A stretch of DNA of 64,000 bases from MPNP01 sp965215545 (GTDB taxonomy: Bacteria; Pseudomonadota; Alphaproteobacteria; Rhodobacterales; Rhodobacteraceae): the NCBI GenBank assembly GCA_965215545.1, contig OZ244066.1:1736001-1800000 (forward strand), in the 5' to 3' direction. A program made the position numbers and the translations under genes. Each line of letters starts with the position of its first letter. Position 1 is the first letter of the stretch. This document shows, in pieces, positions 55,603 through 64,000 of the stretch. The notes below the pieces were generated by a model that worked only from the letters and a program-made list of their open reading frames with translations, was not told the origin of the DNA and did not search any database.

Positions 55603-55938
55603 TTAAAGAATGGCGATGGTGTCGATGATCAGGATGGTCATGACGATCGCAAGGCCAGTGTTCCATTGGATGTTGGTCGCGTCGTACCATGTCAGCTCGC
55701 AGACGATCAGGCGTCCCTCGTATTCAGTTTTTGTGTTCATGAACTCCTCCAACACGGCGAACTGCCGGGTGAACTGGTGACTGTCCGGTGCCCCGCTTAT
55801 GGCCACGATCATGATGATACGGCAACCGTCAACTTCCAGAGTGACGTGTGACGTCTCGCGGTCCCGAGAGTCGGGCACGGATGCGAACACAGGCCTTGAC
55901 CCGTGCGCGGATGATCGACGGTGGACCCTCACGTCCAT
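55603..55938 (-). CDS. Small protein with C-terminal membrane helix
   Basis: Up to 111 aa. The C-terminal helix LAIVMTILIIDTIAIL is hydrophobic. Ahead of it are FTRQFAVLEEFMNTKTEYEG and LIVCELTWYDATNIQWNTG. A shorter start at ATG 55812 gives about 69 aa. I do not recognise the family, and the coding call rests on the credible sequence and isolated open frame. It lies between the silent porin and aroA. Confidence 0.45.
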   Translation of the reverse strand: MDVRVHRRSSAHGSRPVFASVPDSRDRETSHVTLEVDGCRIIMIVAISGAPDSHQFTRQFAVLEEFMNTKTEYEGRLIVCELTWYDATNIQWNTGLAIVMTILIIDTIAIL

Positions 55939-56197
55939 GTGGGCCAAATGCAAAACGGCTGCTCGGGCTGCCGGTCTGTGATGTTTCTTCCAATCTTCCT
56001 GCGACTGAGGGGAATGCGATGTGAGCGGAATTGGGGATCGCAATGGGTGTTGATGGATGCCTGCATGATGTCGAATTGCGGGCGGATCGTCATTGTGACG
56101 GGGCGTGTGGCTGGGCGGAATTGACAAACCTGAGTGGCGACATAGTGGGTGGACCGGGGCCGGGTTGGTATCGGGACGTGACAGCAGGGGAGAACAG

Positions 56198-57565
56198 ATG
56201 CAGCCAGAGGATGGATCCGGAACTGTCCGGGCGTGGCCTGTGGAGGGTCTTGCAGGGTCGGTGGCGGTACCCGGTGACAAATCGATCTCGCATCGGGCGA
56301 TCCTGACGGGGTCGCTGTGTGTGGGCAGGACCCGGATTGCGGGACTTCTGGAAGCGGATGATGTGCTGGCGACCGTGGCGGCCTGTCGGGAGATGGGGGC
56401 CCGGATCGAGCGGGACGACGATGGGTGCTGGTCGGTTGACGGGGTGGGGGTTGGCGGGTTTCTCGAGCCCCGGGACGTGCTGGATTGCGGGAATTCCGGC
56501 ACGGCTGTCCGCCTGTTGATGGGGGCTTTGGCCACCTGTGACCTGACGGCAATCCTGACTGGTGACACCTCACTCCGGTCGCGGCCGATGGATCGGGTCA
56601 CGGAGCCGCTGGGTGCCTTTGGGGCGCGGTTTCAGGGGCGCTCAGGGGGCCGGTTGCCGCTGACCCTGCGGGGGGCTGCGATGCCGGTGCCGGTGACCTA
56701 TGCCCTGCCGGTGCCATCAGCCCAGGTCAAGTCAGCGATCCTCTATGCGGGCCTGAACTGCCGGGGACGGACGACGGTGATCGAGACGGCACCGACGCGG
56801 GATCACACCGAACGCATGCTGGCGGCCTTCGGGGCAAAACTGGTGGTGGAAGAGGTCGGCGCCGAGCGGCATATCCATGTCGATGGCCATGTGGAGATGA
56901 CGCCGCAGGCCCTGACGGTTCCGGGCGATATGTCTTCGGCGGCCTTTCCGCTGGCGGCGTGTCTGATCACCGAGGGGTCCAGGGTCACGCTGCCGGGGAT
57001 CGGGATCAACCCCACCCGGATCGGGCTTCTTGTGACCCTGGATGAGATGGGTGCGCGCGTGGCCCTTGTGAACCGGCGTGAGGCCGGAGGGGAACCTGTG
57101 GCCGATCTTGAGGCGCGGTCGGGGGTTCTGGGTGGGGTTGTGGTGCCTCCTGAGCGGGCGCCGACCATGATCGATGAGTTTCCGATCCTTGCCGTGATTG
57201 CCGCCATGGCCGAGGGGGACACCGTCATGCGGGGTCTGGGTGAGTTGCGGGTCAAGGAATGCGACCGCATTGCGGCCATGGTGGACGGTCTCGGGAGGTG
57301 TGGTGTCGAGGTCACCGAGCACGGGGACGGACTGACGGTGCATGGCAAGGGGCCAGGTTCCGTGGCGGGCGATGCCGTCTGCCGGACATTCCATGATCAC
57401 CGGATTGCGATGAGTTTCCTGTGCCTTGGACTGGCCGCCAGGGCTCCGGTCGGCGTTGACGATATCGGTCCAATCAGCACCAGTTTCCCCGGGTTCCTGC
57501 CGCTCATGGAGGGGCTTGGTGCACGGTTTGGGGCGGATGCAGGGAATCAGTCCCGACGGCAATAG
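56198..57565 (+). CDS. aroA: 3-phosphoshikimate 1-carboxyvinyltransferase (EPSP synthase)
   Basis: 455 aa. Shikimate-pathway enzyme. Signatures: VPGDKSISHRAILTGSL, LDCGNSGTAVRLLMGAL, TSLRSRPMDRVTEPL, PGDMSSAAFPLAACL, and RVKECDRIAAMVDGL. ATG 56198 has AGGGGAGAA upstream. The 3' end overlaps trmB by 19 bp, convergently. In alphaproteobacteria aroA normally precedes cmk; here it is alone on the plus strand. Confidence 0.98.
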   Translation: MQPEDGSGTVRAWPVEGLAGSVAVPGDKSISHRAILTGSLCVGRTRIAGLLEADDVLATVAACREMGARIERDDDGCWSVDGVGVGGFLEPRDVLDCGNSGTAVRLLMGALATCDLTAILTGDTSLRSRPMDRVTEPLGAFGARFQGRSGGRLPLTLRGAAMPVPVTYALPVPSAQVKSAILYAGLNCRGRTTVIETAPTRDHTERMLAAFGAKLVVEEVGAERHIHVDGHVEMTPQALTVPGDMSSAAFPLAACLITEGSRVTLPGIGINPTRIGLLVTLDEMGARVALVNRREAGGEPVADLEARSGVLGGVVVPPERAPTMIDEFPILAVIAAMAEGDTVMRGLGELRVKECDRIAAMVDGLGRCGVEVTEHGDGLTVHGKGPGSVAGDAVCRTFHDHRIAMSFLCLGLAARAPVGVDDIGPISTSFPGFLPLMEGLGARFGADAGNQSRRQ

Positions 57566-58239
57566 GTCAGGTAGGTGCAGCGACGGCTCTGGCTGAGCGC
57601 CTTGGTCTCGTAGCGGGTGGGGATGGAGTCGGGCCAGCGTGTCTGCCAGTCCGCCTGGCGGCGGGCGGTCCATTCGAAGGTGCCGTGGATCTGGAGTGTT
57701 GTCAGGGTCTGGCGGACATAATCAGCCACATCGGTTGCAATCCGCAACTCGGCTCCGGGGGGCATGACCCGGGCGAGTGGGTCGAGAGTGGCGGGGTTGA
57801 CAAAGCGGCGCTTGTGATGGCGGCGCTTGGGCCAGGGATCGGGGAACATCAGGAAGGTGCAGGCGATGGACCGGTCGGGCAGGACATCAAGGAGATCGCG
57901 GACATCGCCGGGATAGATCCGGACGTTGGTCGGCTGGGCAGCCCGGAGCTTGCCGACGGTGCTGGCAATGCCACGCATGAAGACATCGCAGCCGATGAAA
58001 CCGATGGTGCGATGGGCGGTGCTGTGATGGACGAGGTGCTCGCCGGAACCGATCCCGATCTCGAGCCAGATGGTGGTGGCGGCAGGAAAGAGGGTGGTGG
58101 GATCCAGGCTGCGGCGGGTTTGTCGGGCTTGTGTGACAGCAGCGGAGACGTTGTAGTCATCGAGATGTTGGAGATGGGTGCGCAGGGAGGGGCTGAGGGG
58201 CCGCCCGCGGCGCTGGCCGTGGAGGGGGCGGAATGGCAT
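57547..58239 (-). CDS. trmB: tRNA (guanine-N7)-methyltransferase
   Basis: 230 aa. SAM site: IWLEIGIGSGEHLVHHSTAH. PDPWPKRRHHKRR is the typical TrmB substrate-binding block. It methylates G46 of tRNAs. ATG 58239 begins MPFRPLHGQRRGRPLS; an upstream ATG at 58341 would overlap metK. It follows metK by 13 bases. The operon order metK-trmB is conserved. Confidence 0.95.
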   Translation of the reverse strand: MPFRPLHGQRRGRPLSPSLRTHLQHLDDYNVSAAVTQARQTRRSLDPTTLFPAATTIWLEIGIGSGEHLVHHSTAHRTIGFIGCDVFMRGIASTVGKLRAAQPTNVRIYPGDVRDLLDVLPDRSIACTFLMFPDPWPKRRHHKRRFVNPATLDPLARVMPPGAELRIATDVADYVRQTLTTLQIHGTFEWTARRQADWQTRWPDSIPTRYETKALSQSRRCTYLTYCRRD

Positions 58240-58252
58240 GTGGGTGTGTGGC

Positions 58253-59395
58253 TCAGGCAAGGTCCTTGAGACTGTCGACAAGATCACAGCGCTCCCAGGA
58301 GAAGGCATGACCGGGGCCGGGCTGGCGGCCGAAGTGCCCATAGGCGGCGGTGGGACGATAGATGGGATTGTTGAGGTGCAGGGAGCGGCGAATGCTGTCG
58401 GGTGTCATGGGCATGAGTTCAAGAAGCCGACGGCGGATGGCCGCCGGGTCGGCCGTGCCGGAGTCAAATGTGTCGACGAGGAGCGAGGTGGGCTCGGCGA
58501 CGCCGATGGCGTAGGAGACCTGGATGAGACAGCGGCGGGCCAGGCCGGCAGCGACAACATTCTTGGCGAGGTAGCGGGCGGCATAGGCGGCTGAGCGGTC
58601 CACCTTGGTGGGATCCTTGCCGGAGAACGCCCCGCCACCGTGGGGAGCGGACCCGCCGTAGGTGTCGACGATGATCTTGCGGCCGGTCAGTCCGGCATCC
58701 GCCTGGGGGCCGCCCAGGACGAACTCCCCGGTCGGGTTGACAAGCCAGACCGTGTCCTCCTCGAGATACGGGTCGATGACCGGGCTGATGATCGGTTGGA
58801 TGTAGGCGCGGACATCATCCGAGCTCAGGCCGGACTGGTGTTGGGTCGAGACCACAATGCGACTGATGGCGACCGGTTGGTGGTTGACGTAACGGAAGGT
58901 CAACTGGGACTTGGCATCGGGCCCGAGCGGACTGTCAGGTGTGGTCTTGCGGTGGTCATCAAGAGCCTCGAGCACCCGGTGTGCGTAATGGATCGGGGCC
59001 GGCATCAGGTCGTCTGTCTGGTCGATGGCGTACCCGAACATGAGACCCTGGTCGCCAGCCCCGCCTGTATCGACGCCCCTGGCGATGTCGGAGGACTGAC
59101 CAATCAGCCGGTTCTCGATGGCGACCGTCTCCCAGTGGAACCCCTCCTGTTCATAGCCGATCGACTGGATGCAGTCGCGGACGATGGTTTCGACCGCGTC
59201 GACAACGGTCCTTGGTCCCCGGTATTCACCACCGACGGCAACCCAGTTGGTGGTGACCATGGTTTCGCAGCCGAGCCGGGCGTGCGGATCCTCGGTCAGG
59301 AAGGCATCGAGGATGGAGTCCGAGATCTGGTCGCAGATCTTGTCCGGGTGGCCCCGGGAGACGGATTCGGATGTAAACTCATACTCATGGGCCAT
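58253..59395 (-). CDS. metK: S-adenosylmethionine synthetase
   Basis: 380 aa. Hallmarks: SVSRGHPDKICDQISDSILD, GAGDQGLMFGYA, GGAFSGKDPTKVDRSAAY. It makes SAM, the methyl donor that trmB uses. ATG 59395 with AAGGAG upstream lies inside the 3' end of lnt. No SAM riboswitch is visible upstream; the sequence is the coding end of lnt. Confidence 0.98.
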   Translation of the reverse strand: MAHEYEFTSESVSRGHPDKICDQISDSILDAFLTEDPHARLGCETMVTTNWVAVGGEYRGPRTVVDAVETIVRDCIQSIGYEQEGFHWETVAIENRLIGQSSDIARGVDTGGAGDQGLMFGYAIDQTDDLMPAPIHYAHRVLEALDDHRKTTPDSPLGPDAKSQLTFRYVNHQPVAISRIVVSTQHQSGLSSDDVRAYIQPIISPVIDPYLEEDTVWLVNPTGEFVLGGPQADAGLTGRKIIVDTYGGSAPHGGGAFSGKDPTKVDRSAAYAARYLAKNVVAAGLARRCLIQVSYAIGVAEPTSLLVDTFDSGTADPAAIRRRLLELMPMTPDSIRRSLHLNNPIYRPTAAYGHFGRQPGPGHAFSWERCDLVDSLKDLA

Positions 59396-60983
59396 GATGC
59401 ACTCCTTGACAGTCTGCCGTGGCGCGGCGGGGACAGGCATCCTTCGGATGGTCTTGTCCCTGTTGCCGACCTGCCATGTTACGAACTCGCAGGAGTGTCT
59501 GCAAGAGAAGGCCGAGTGCCAGGAGGGCACCAAGAGGGGCATCGCCCAGCCGGGCATAGGGTGTTGCCGGAAGGGTTGGAGGCAGGTGGGCATCGATGAT
59601 GCCGGCCTGGTCATGGGGCAGGTGGGCAAGGATGCGTCCGAGACCGTCGGTGACAACACTGATACCGGTATTGGCGACCCGCAAGAGTGGCAGGCCAAGT
59701 TCAAGGCTGCGCATGCGGGAGTGGTCCAGGTGTTGATGGGGCCCGGCATGCATGCCGAACCAGGCATCATTGGTGAGTTGGACGAGAGCTCTGGGTCGGG
59801 GTCCCCGGCGGACCTGGCCTGGGAAGATGGCCTCGTAGCAGATCAGGACCCGGACCGGACCGATGCCGTCGATGGCCAGGAGGCCAGGGCCGGTGCCGGG
59901 GGTGAATCCGGCCGGATCCCCGGCAGCCAGGGGGCCGAGACCGAGCCGGGCGAGGAGGGAGGCGAAGGGGACATACTCCCCGAAGGGCACGAGCTGGATC
60001 TTGTCGGTGAATGTGAGGGGGGTGTCCGGGTGGCGCAGCAGGGCGGTGTTGTAGATGGTGCCAGCATCCTGTCGGACGATTCCGGTCAGGATGGTCTGGC
60101 CCGGCGGGAGGCTGTCGCCGTCGGTGGCCAGGTCCGGGGTGGCATCGAGGCGGCGCCAGGTGATGGCGGTTTCGGGCCAGAGGATCAGAGCCGGATCGGT
60201 GTCAGAGGGCGCAAGGGACAGGTCAAACAGCCGGTCGCGGTTGCGGGTGGCCAGGTCCGGGGCCCATTTTTCCGCCTGGGGGATGTTGGGCTGGACAAGG
60301 CGCAGGAGGGGGCCGGCGGGGGTTTCGGTGGGATGTTGGCGAAGGCGGTGCTGACCGAAGCCGTGGAGGGTGGCGAGGATGATGAGGGCTGCAAGCAGCG
60401 GAGGCAGGCGGCGGGGGCCGATGAAGGGCAGGGCAGCACAGATGAGGGTGATGGCGGTCAGGCCATGGATGCCGACCAGTGCGGCGGCCTGCCCGATCGG
60501 TTGGTCGGTCCATGTGTAGCCGGGCAGGGCCCAGGGAAAACCGGTCAGGAGATGTTCGCGGAGCATTTCCATGGCAGTGAGGGTGAGGGCCGTGGTGGCG
60601 GCTCGCCAGGCCGGCGCGGGGGTGAGGGTGTGGGCCAGCCAGAAGACCAGGGCCCAGAGGAGGGCCAGACCGGCGGCCAGCAGACCGAGGGCAAAGGGGG
60701 CCAGCCAGCCATGGCTGGCAGCATCCACCTGGAAGGGGTGGATGAGCCAGGTGAGGGTGAAGCCAAAATAGCTGAAGGCGAAGAGGCCACCGAGGCGGGC
60801 ACTGGTGGGGCGGTCGGGGCTGAGGCGATCGAGGGCAAAGATGAGGGCAAATCCGGCCAGCAGCAGCAGGGGCTGGGCATGGGGTTCCTGCCCGAGGGCG
60901 GCGAGGCTGCCGGCAAAGAGGGAAAGGAGGAGGGGCGGGGAGGTTGGTGGACGGGTTGTGGCCCCTTGGCGGGCGTTGGTCAT
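59385..60983 (-). CDS. lnt: Apolipoprotein N-acyltransferase
   Basis: 532 aa. N-terminal membrane helices (LLLLAGFALIFALDRL, APFALGLLAAGLALLWALVF) and a nitrilase-type periplasmic domain with catalytic Glu in LWPETAITW, Lys in FTDKIQLVPFGEYVPFA and Cys in VLICYEAIFP. It acylates the N-terminus of lipoproteins. It overlaps metK by 11 bases and follows corC by nine. Confidence 0.95.
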   Translation of the reverse strand: MTNARQGATTRPPTSPPLLLSLFAGSLAALGQEPHAQPLLLLAGFALIFALDRLSPDRPTSARLGGLFAFSYFGFTLTWLIHPFQVDAASHGWLAPFALGLLAAGLALLWALVFWLAHTLTPAPAWRAATTALTLTAMEMLREHLLTGFPWALPGYTWTDQPIGQAAALVGIHGLTAITLICAALPFIGPRRLPPLLAALIILATLHGFGQHRLRQHPTETPAGPLLRLVQPNIPQAEKWAPDLATRNRDRLFDLSLAPSDTDPALILWPETAITWRRLDATPDLATDGDSLPPGQTILTGIVRQDAGTIYNTALLRHPDTPLTFTDKIQLVPFGEYVPFASLLARLGLGPLAAGDPAGFTPGTGPGLLAIDGIGPVRVLICYEAIFPGQVRRGPRPRALVQLTNDAWFGMHAGPHQHLDHSRMRSLELGLPLLRVANTGISVVTDGLGRILAHLPHDQAGIIDAHLPPTLPATPYARLGDAPLGALLALGLLLQTLLRVRNMAGRQQGQDHPKDACPRRATADCQGVHHGP

Positions 60984-60992
60984 GACCCGTTA

Positions 60993-61886
60993 TCAGGTCG
61001 GGGCGTGGGGACTGAGTCGGAGGATATTGACCTTGCGGGCATCGGCCTTGATGACCGTGACCTTGATCCGGTCCTCGTCGATGAGGAGACTGTCCCCGAT
61101 TTCCGGGATGCGGTTGAAGGCATCCGAGATCCAGCCGCCGATCGTGTCGATTTCCTCATCGTCATCAGTGGGAAAGAGGGGCCGTTCATAGACGGATTCG
61201 ATGGTCCTGAGCAGGGTCTGGCCGGAACATTCGTAGATGCCGGGGGTGAGTTCGCGCAGCCGGTGTGGATCATCGGTCGGGCTGTCATGCTCATCGAGAA
61301 TCTTGCCAAAATGATGCTCGAGCAGGTCCTCGATCGTCACCAGCCCGTCCACCCCACCATACTCATCGATGACCAGGGCCATATGACAGGCTTCGGCTTG
61401 CATGGTCTCACGCAGGTTGGCGATTTCCATCGAGGGGGGGACATAGAGCGGGGTGCGCAGCCAGCGGGCCATGTCGAAGACATCATGGGTCTTGCCATTG
61501 AACCCGTATTCCAGGGCAATATCCTTGAGATGGACGAATCCGAGCGGATTGTCGAGCGTGTCATCGTAGACCGGGATACGGGTCCGGCCACTGGTCTTGT
61601 AGACATCGACGAGTTCCGCAAGGGAGGCCGTGCGCGCCACGGCGATGATGTCGGCCCGGGTCACCATCACGTCACCGACCACGGGGACATCATCCTGGGT
61701 TGCCTCGGATGGGGTGGGGGTCTCGGCAGGATCGGGGTCCTCGTCGGGCGGTCTGTCGCTGTCGGCCTCGTCAGGGCTGGCTCGGGCAAAGAGACCGAAG
61801 AGACCCTTGCGACCGGACGTGGGGTGCGTGTCAGATGGCATCGTACGGGATGCCGGACCTGATGGCCGTCCTGACCTGTCATGCAT
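60993..61886 (-). CDS. corC: CBS-pair/CorC-HlyC protein
   Basis: About 297 aa. Two CBS domains (DVMVTRADIIAVARTASLAE, RTRIPVYDDTLDNPLGFVHL; HMALVIDEYGGVDGLVTIED) and a CorC_HlyC C-terminal domain (INTIGGWISDAFNRIPEIGD-like). Homologues affect Mg/Co efflux or membrane stability. The start is set at 61886 because ATG 61904 directly abuts a hairpin. The conserved order is ybeY-corC-lnt. Confidence 0.88.
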   Translation of the reverse strand: MHDRSGRPSGPASRTMPSDTHPTSGRKGLFGLFARASPDEADSDRPPDEDPDPAETPTPSEATQDDVPVVGDVMVTRADIIAVARTASLAELVDVYKTSGRTRIPVYDDTLDNPLGFVHLKDIALEYGFNGKTHDVFDMARWLRTPLYVPPSMEIANLRETMQAEACHMALVIDEYGGVDGLVTIEDLLEHHFGKILDEHDSPTDDPHRLRELTPGIYECSGQTLLRTIESVYERPLFPTDDDEEIDTIGGWISDAFNRIPEIGDSLLIDEDRIKVTVIKADARKVNILRLSPHAPT

Positions 61887-61904
61887 TCCTGCGTCCAACT
61901 CCAT

Positions 61905-61927
61905 GGGCAGGCACCAGATGCCTGCCC
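61905..61927. promoter_or_regulatory. Hairpin between ybeY and corC
   Basis: GGGCAGGCA pairs with TGCCTGCCC over a five-base loop, in the 30-bp gap between the two genes. It may attenuate transcription or mask a start site. No U-run follows on the coding (minus) strand, so full termination is unlikely. Confidence 0.5.
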
Positions 61928-61933
61928 TTTGTC

Positions 61934-62443
61934 CTATGGATCATAAGGCTTGATCATTGCAAGGGCCCGGGCCTCCAATTGTGACATTTTTCGGTGCGTG
62001 TCATCCGTGTCGTGGTCAAATCCCAGCAGGTGCAGGCATCCGTGGACCACGAGGTGTACGATGTGCTCGGCCAGGGGCGTGGCTGCCGCTCTGGCGCCCT
62101 TGAGGCAGGAGTCATACCCCAGGGCTACATCACCGAGGAAGTGATCGTGTGGCCGGTCAGGGGTGCGGGGTGTGTGGGCAGGAAAGGACAGGACATCGGT
62201 GGACTGGTCCCGGTCGCGGAATTGTCGGTTCAGGGCCTGGATGGTGGCATCGTCACAGGCCAGCAGGCTGATGGAGAGCCGGCCAGCCGGGATTGGGAAT
62301 TCATTGGTGGCGACGGCATGGATGGCAGCATGGCATGCGATGCGGGCCCGTTGGGTGATGTCAATGCTGTGCCAGCGGGGATCGTCGATGCGAACGGCGA
62401 CCGTGATGGCATCTGACCATTCAACTGTCCTGGGCATAGGCAT
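61934..62443 (-). CDS. ybeY: Endoribonuclease YbeY
   Basis: 169 aa. The zinc motif HLVVHGCLHLLGFDH is unmistakable, with STDVLSFPA before it. YbeY matures 16S rRNA and quality-controls ribosomes. ATG 62443 overlaps the end of phoH. Confidence 0.95.
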   Translation of the reverse strand: MPMPRTVEWSDAITVAVRIDDPRWHSIDITQRARIACHAAIHAVATNEFPIPAGRLSISLLACDDATIQALNRQFRDRDQSTDVLSFPAHTPRTPDRPHDHFLGDVALGYDSCLKGARAAATPLAEHIVHLVVHGCLHLLGFDHDTDDTHRKMSQLEARALAMIKPYDP

Positions 62444-63386
62444 CGATGATGCGCGCCACGAGACCGTGGCGGACAACATCCGACGACGCGAAGGTCACGA
62501 ACTGCACACCGCTGAGTCCCCGGAGTCGATTGCGGGCGTCGATGAGGCCGGAGCGGCGGCCGTCGGGGATGTCGATCTGGGTGATATCCCCGTTGATGAC
62601 CATCCGGGTGCCGTGGCCGAGGCGGGTGAGAAACATCTTCATCTGCAACCGGGTGGTGTTCTGGGCCTCATCAAGGATTACAAAGGAGTCGCTCAGGGTT
62701 CGGCCGCGCATGAAGGCCAGTGGTGCAATCTCGATGGTCTGCTGCTCAAGGTGGCGGCTGAGGGTCTTGAGGGGCAGGAAGGCCCTGAGGGCATCAAAGA
62801 GGGGTTGCATGTAGGGATCGATCTTGTCCTTCATGTCGCCTGGCAAGAAGCCCAGCCGTTCACCGGCTTCAACAGCGGGGCGTGAGAGGATGATCCGGTT
62901 GACCCGTCCATCGATCAGGGCCGCCACCGCCGCCGCAACGGCAAGATAGGTCTTGCCGGTGCCGGCGGCACCGATGCCGAAGACCAGATCCCCGCTCATC
63001 AGGGCGGCAATGTAGTCCGCCTGGCGGTCCGTGAATGGTGTGACTCGTCGCCTTCGGGTGATGATGGTGATGGATTCATCAGGATCCCCCGATGACTCCG
63101 GTGCCGGCCTGGGGTGCTTCAGGGCCCGGTCAATGGCGCCGATATCCAGTGTGCTGCGGCCAGCGAGGCTGGCGTAGAGGCGGTCAAGGGCGGTCTTGGC
63201 CCGACGCCGGTTGGCAGGGCTGCCCGCCAGCACGAGGTGATTGCCGCGCCGGATGATCTGCACGCCAGCGGCTTTCTCGATCCGGTCGAGGTTCTCGTCA
63301 TGGGTCCCGCACAGCGCCAGCAGCAGGTGGTTGTCCTCATAGACAGCGCGTGTCTCGCCGGGATCGCTGGCAAGGGTCGTGGTCAT
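62421..63386 (-). CDS. phoH: PhoH-like ATPase
   Basis: 321 aa. P-loop FGIGAAGTGKTYLAVA, Walker B FVILDEAQNTT and RMVINGDITQIDIPDG. PhoH-like ATPases are linked to RNA metabolism; the phoH-ybeY pairing is standard. ATG 63386 gives MTTTLASD. miaB, a frequent upstream neighbour, is not seen here. Confidence 0.95.
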   Translation of the reverse strand: MTTTLASDPGETRAVYEDNHLLLALCGTHDENLDRIEKAAGVQIIRRGNHLVLAGSPANRRRAKTALDRLYASLAGRSTLDIGAIDRALKHPRPAPESSGDPDESITIITRRRRVTPFTDRQADYIAALMSGDLVFGIGAAGTGKTYLAVAAAVAALIDGRVNRIILSRPAVEAGERLGFLPGDMKDKIDPYMQPLFDALRAFLPLKTLSRHLEQQTIEIAPLAFMRGRTLSDSFVILDEAQNTTRLQMKMFLTRLGHGTRMVINGDITQIDIPDGRRSGLIDARNRLRGLSGVQFVTFASSDVVRHGLVARIIDAYAQDS

Positions 63387-63476
63387 GCCGTGGACGCAGT
63401 CACGACCCACGCCCGGGGGCGGGCCGTGTTGCCCGCCCTCGGTTTGATTTGGCAAGAGTGGAAATGGCTCCGTGAG

Positions 63477-64000
63477 TCAGAGGGCCTGATCCGTGATCAT
63501 GTGCGTCCAGGCACCTTCGGGCCGCTTCGTGATCACCGGGTCCGAACCGCCCGCCAGCAGGGTGTCGACTGTCCGGTCGAAATCTGCTTCGGCCAGGGCG
63601 CCATCGGAGCCGGCGGTCAGCTTGGCGATTTCCCCCATCATGCGCCGCTGGTGTACTTCGGTCTGGGCTCCGGTGAGGTCATTGGCCAGCACGATGTCAG
63701 CCGCCTCGTCAGGGTTCGCCTCGGCGTATTTCCAGCCCTTCATGGAGGCCCGGACGAAACGCACGAGCGCATCGACCATGGCCGGATCGTCAAGGCTGTC
63801 CTCCAGCACATAGATGCCGTCCTCAAGGGTTGCGACCCCCTGATCCTCGTATTTGAAGGTCACAAGGTCGTCGGGCGTGTAGCCGGCATCGATGACCTGC
63901 CAGTACTCGTTGTAGGTCATTGTCGAGATGCAGTCGGCCTGGCCATTGAGCAACGGGTCCACGTTGAAACCCTGTTTGATGACCGTCACGCCACCTTCGG
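63477..64000 (-). CDS. NMT1/SsuA-like ABC transporter substrate-binding protein, partial
   Basis: The last 174 residues of a periplasmic binding protein: YNEYWQVIDAGYTPDDLVTF, EDGIYVLEDSLDDPAMVDAL, VRFVRASMKGWKYAEANPDE and AADIVLANDLTG. This is the NMT1/THI5-like group (nitrate, sulfonate or thiamine-precursor uptake). The N-terminus lies beyond the window, so the ligand cannot be guessed. Confidence 0.8.
   Translation of the reverse strand, partial: EGGVTVIKQGFNVDPLLNGQADCISTMTYNEYWQVIDAGYTPDDLVTFKYEDQGVATLEDGIYVLEDSLDDPAMVDALVRFVRASMKGWKYAEANPDEAADIVLANDLTGAQTEVHQRRMMGEIAKLTAGSDGALAEADFDRTVDTLLAGGSDPVITKRPEGAWTHMITDQAL

Noticed and set aside
58253..59395. SAM riboswitch at metK
   Set aside because: The upstream sequence is the coding end of lnt; no riboswitch structure recognised.
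59169..61862. 897-aa plus-strand ORF rich in Gly, Glu and Asp
   Set aside because: It is antisense to metK, lnt and corC, which are certain genes with full motifs. Long antisense frames are expected in GC-rich coding DNA.

Overview
This window is GC-rich chromosomal DNA from an alphaproteobacterium, probably Rhodospirillales-like. The evidence is the content and order of the housekeeping genes: phoH-ybeY-corC-lnt-metK-trmB; cmk-rpsA-ihfB-lapA-trpF-trpB; rplY-pth; a zur-znuCB locus behind a palindromic Zur box; and Rhodobacter-type outer-membrane porins. No genus can be named from the sequence alone.

Layout. 1-2547: start of a periplasmic 5'-nucleotidase and zinc uptake (zur, znuC, znuB). 2548-9300: accessory stretch with a decayed ATPase/AlbA_2 gene pair, a secreted protein with a poly-C interruption, and a compact operon (toxin-like gene, zinc-finger/HTH gene, KGGVGR-type ATPase with a helical tail) under a promoter overlapped by a palindrome. 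9817-18734: ileS, truA and an RND efflux pair. 19113-22582: an odd Cys-containing ORF running out of frame into an ankyrin-repeat protein, then an AbiE toxin-antitoxin pair. 22752-33209: yhaN/yhaO-like nuclease pair, ychF, a VOC protein, trpA, a flavin hydroxy-acid dehydrogenase, rplY and pth. 33373-41721: defence-like island with an ATPase plus ELK-motif gene, an AT-rich MITE-like element, DUF2237, an IS66 remnant, an AbiJ-like/ImmA/DUF4411 operon and an AAA-ATPase-like PD-(D/E)XK protein. 41932-48926: broken aquaporin, aldo/keto reductase, trpB-trpF-lapA-ihfB-rpsA-cmk. 49229-55938: fic with a 70-bp tandem repeat upstream, a small ORF on a segment bounded by a perfect 22-bp inverted repeat, an intact porin and a convergent silent porin. 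56198-64000: aroA, trmB, metK, lnt, corC, ybeY, phoH and a partial solute-binding protein.

Two themes stand out. First, three normally adjacent alphaproteobacterial gene sets (aroA|cmk, trpB|trpA, pth|ychF) are split, and two simple inversions would largely restore them; accessory genes sit at the breakpoints. Second, many accessory genes are interrupted by very local changes: 10-bp and 13-bp tandem duplications, a CA duplication, homopolymer indels, and a CAG-to-TAG change at a signal-peptidase site. The housekeeping genes are intact. Some of these changes could be reversible switches and some could be assembly errors; reads would tell.

Best candidates for something new: (i) the toxin-like/zinc-finger-HTH/KGGVGR ATPase operon with its operator pair; (ii) the AbiJ-like + ImmA + DUF4411 operon; (iii) the ATPase + ELK-motif pair; (iv) the putative invertible segment next to the porin pair.
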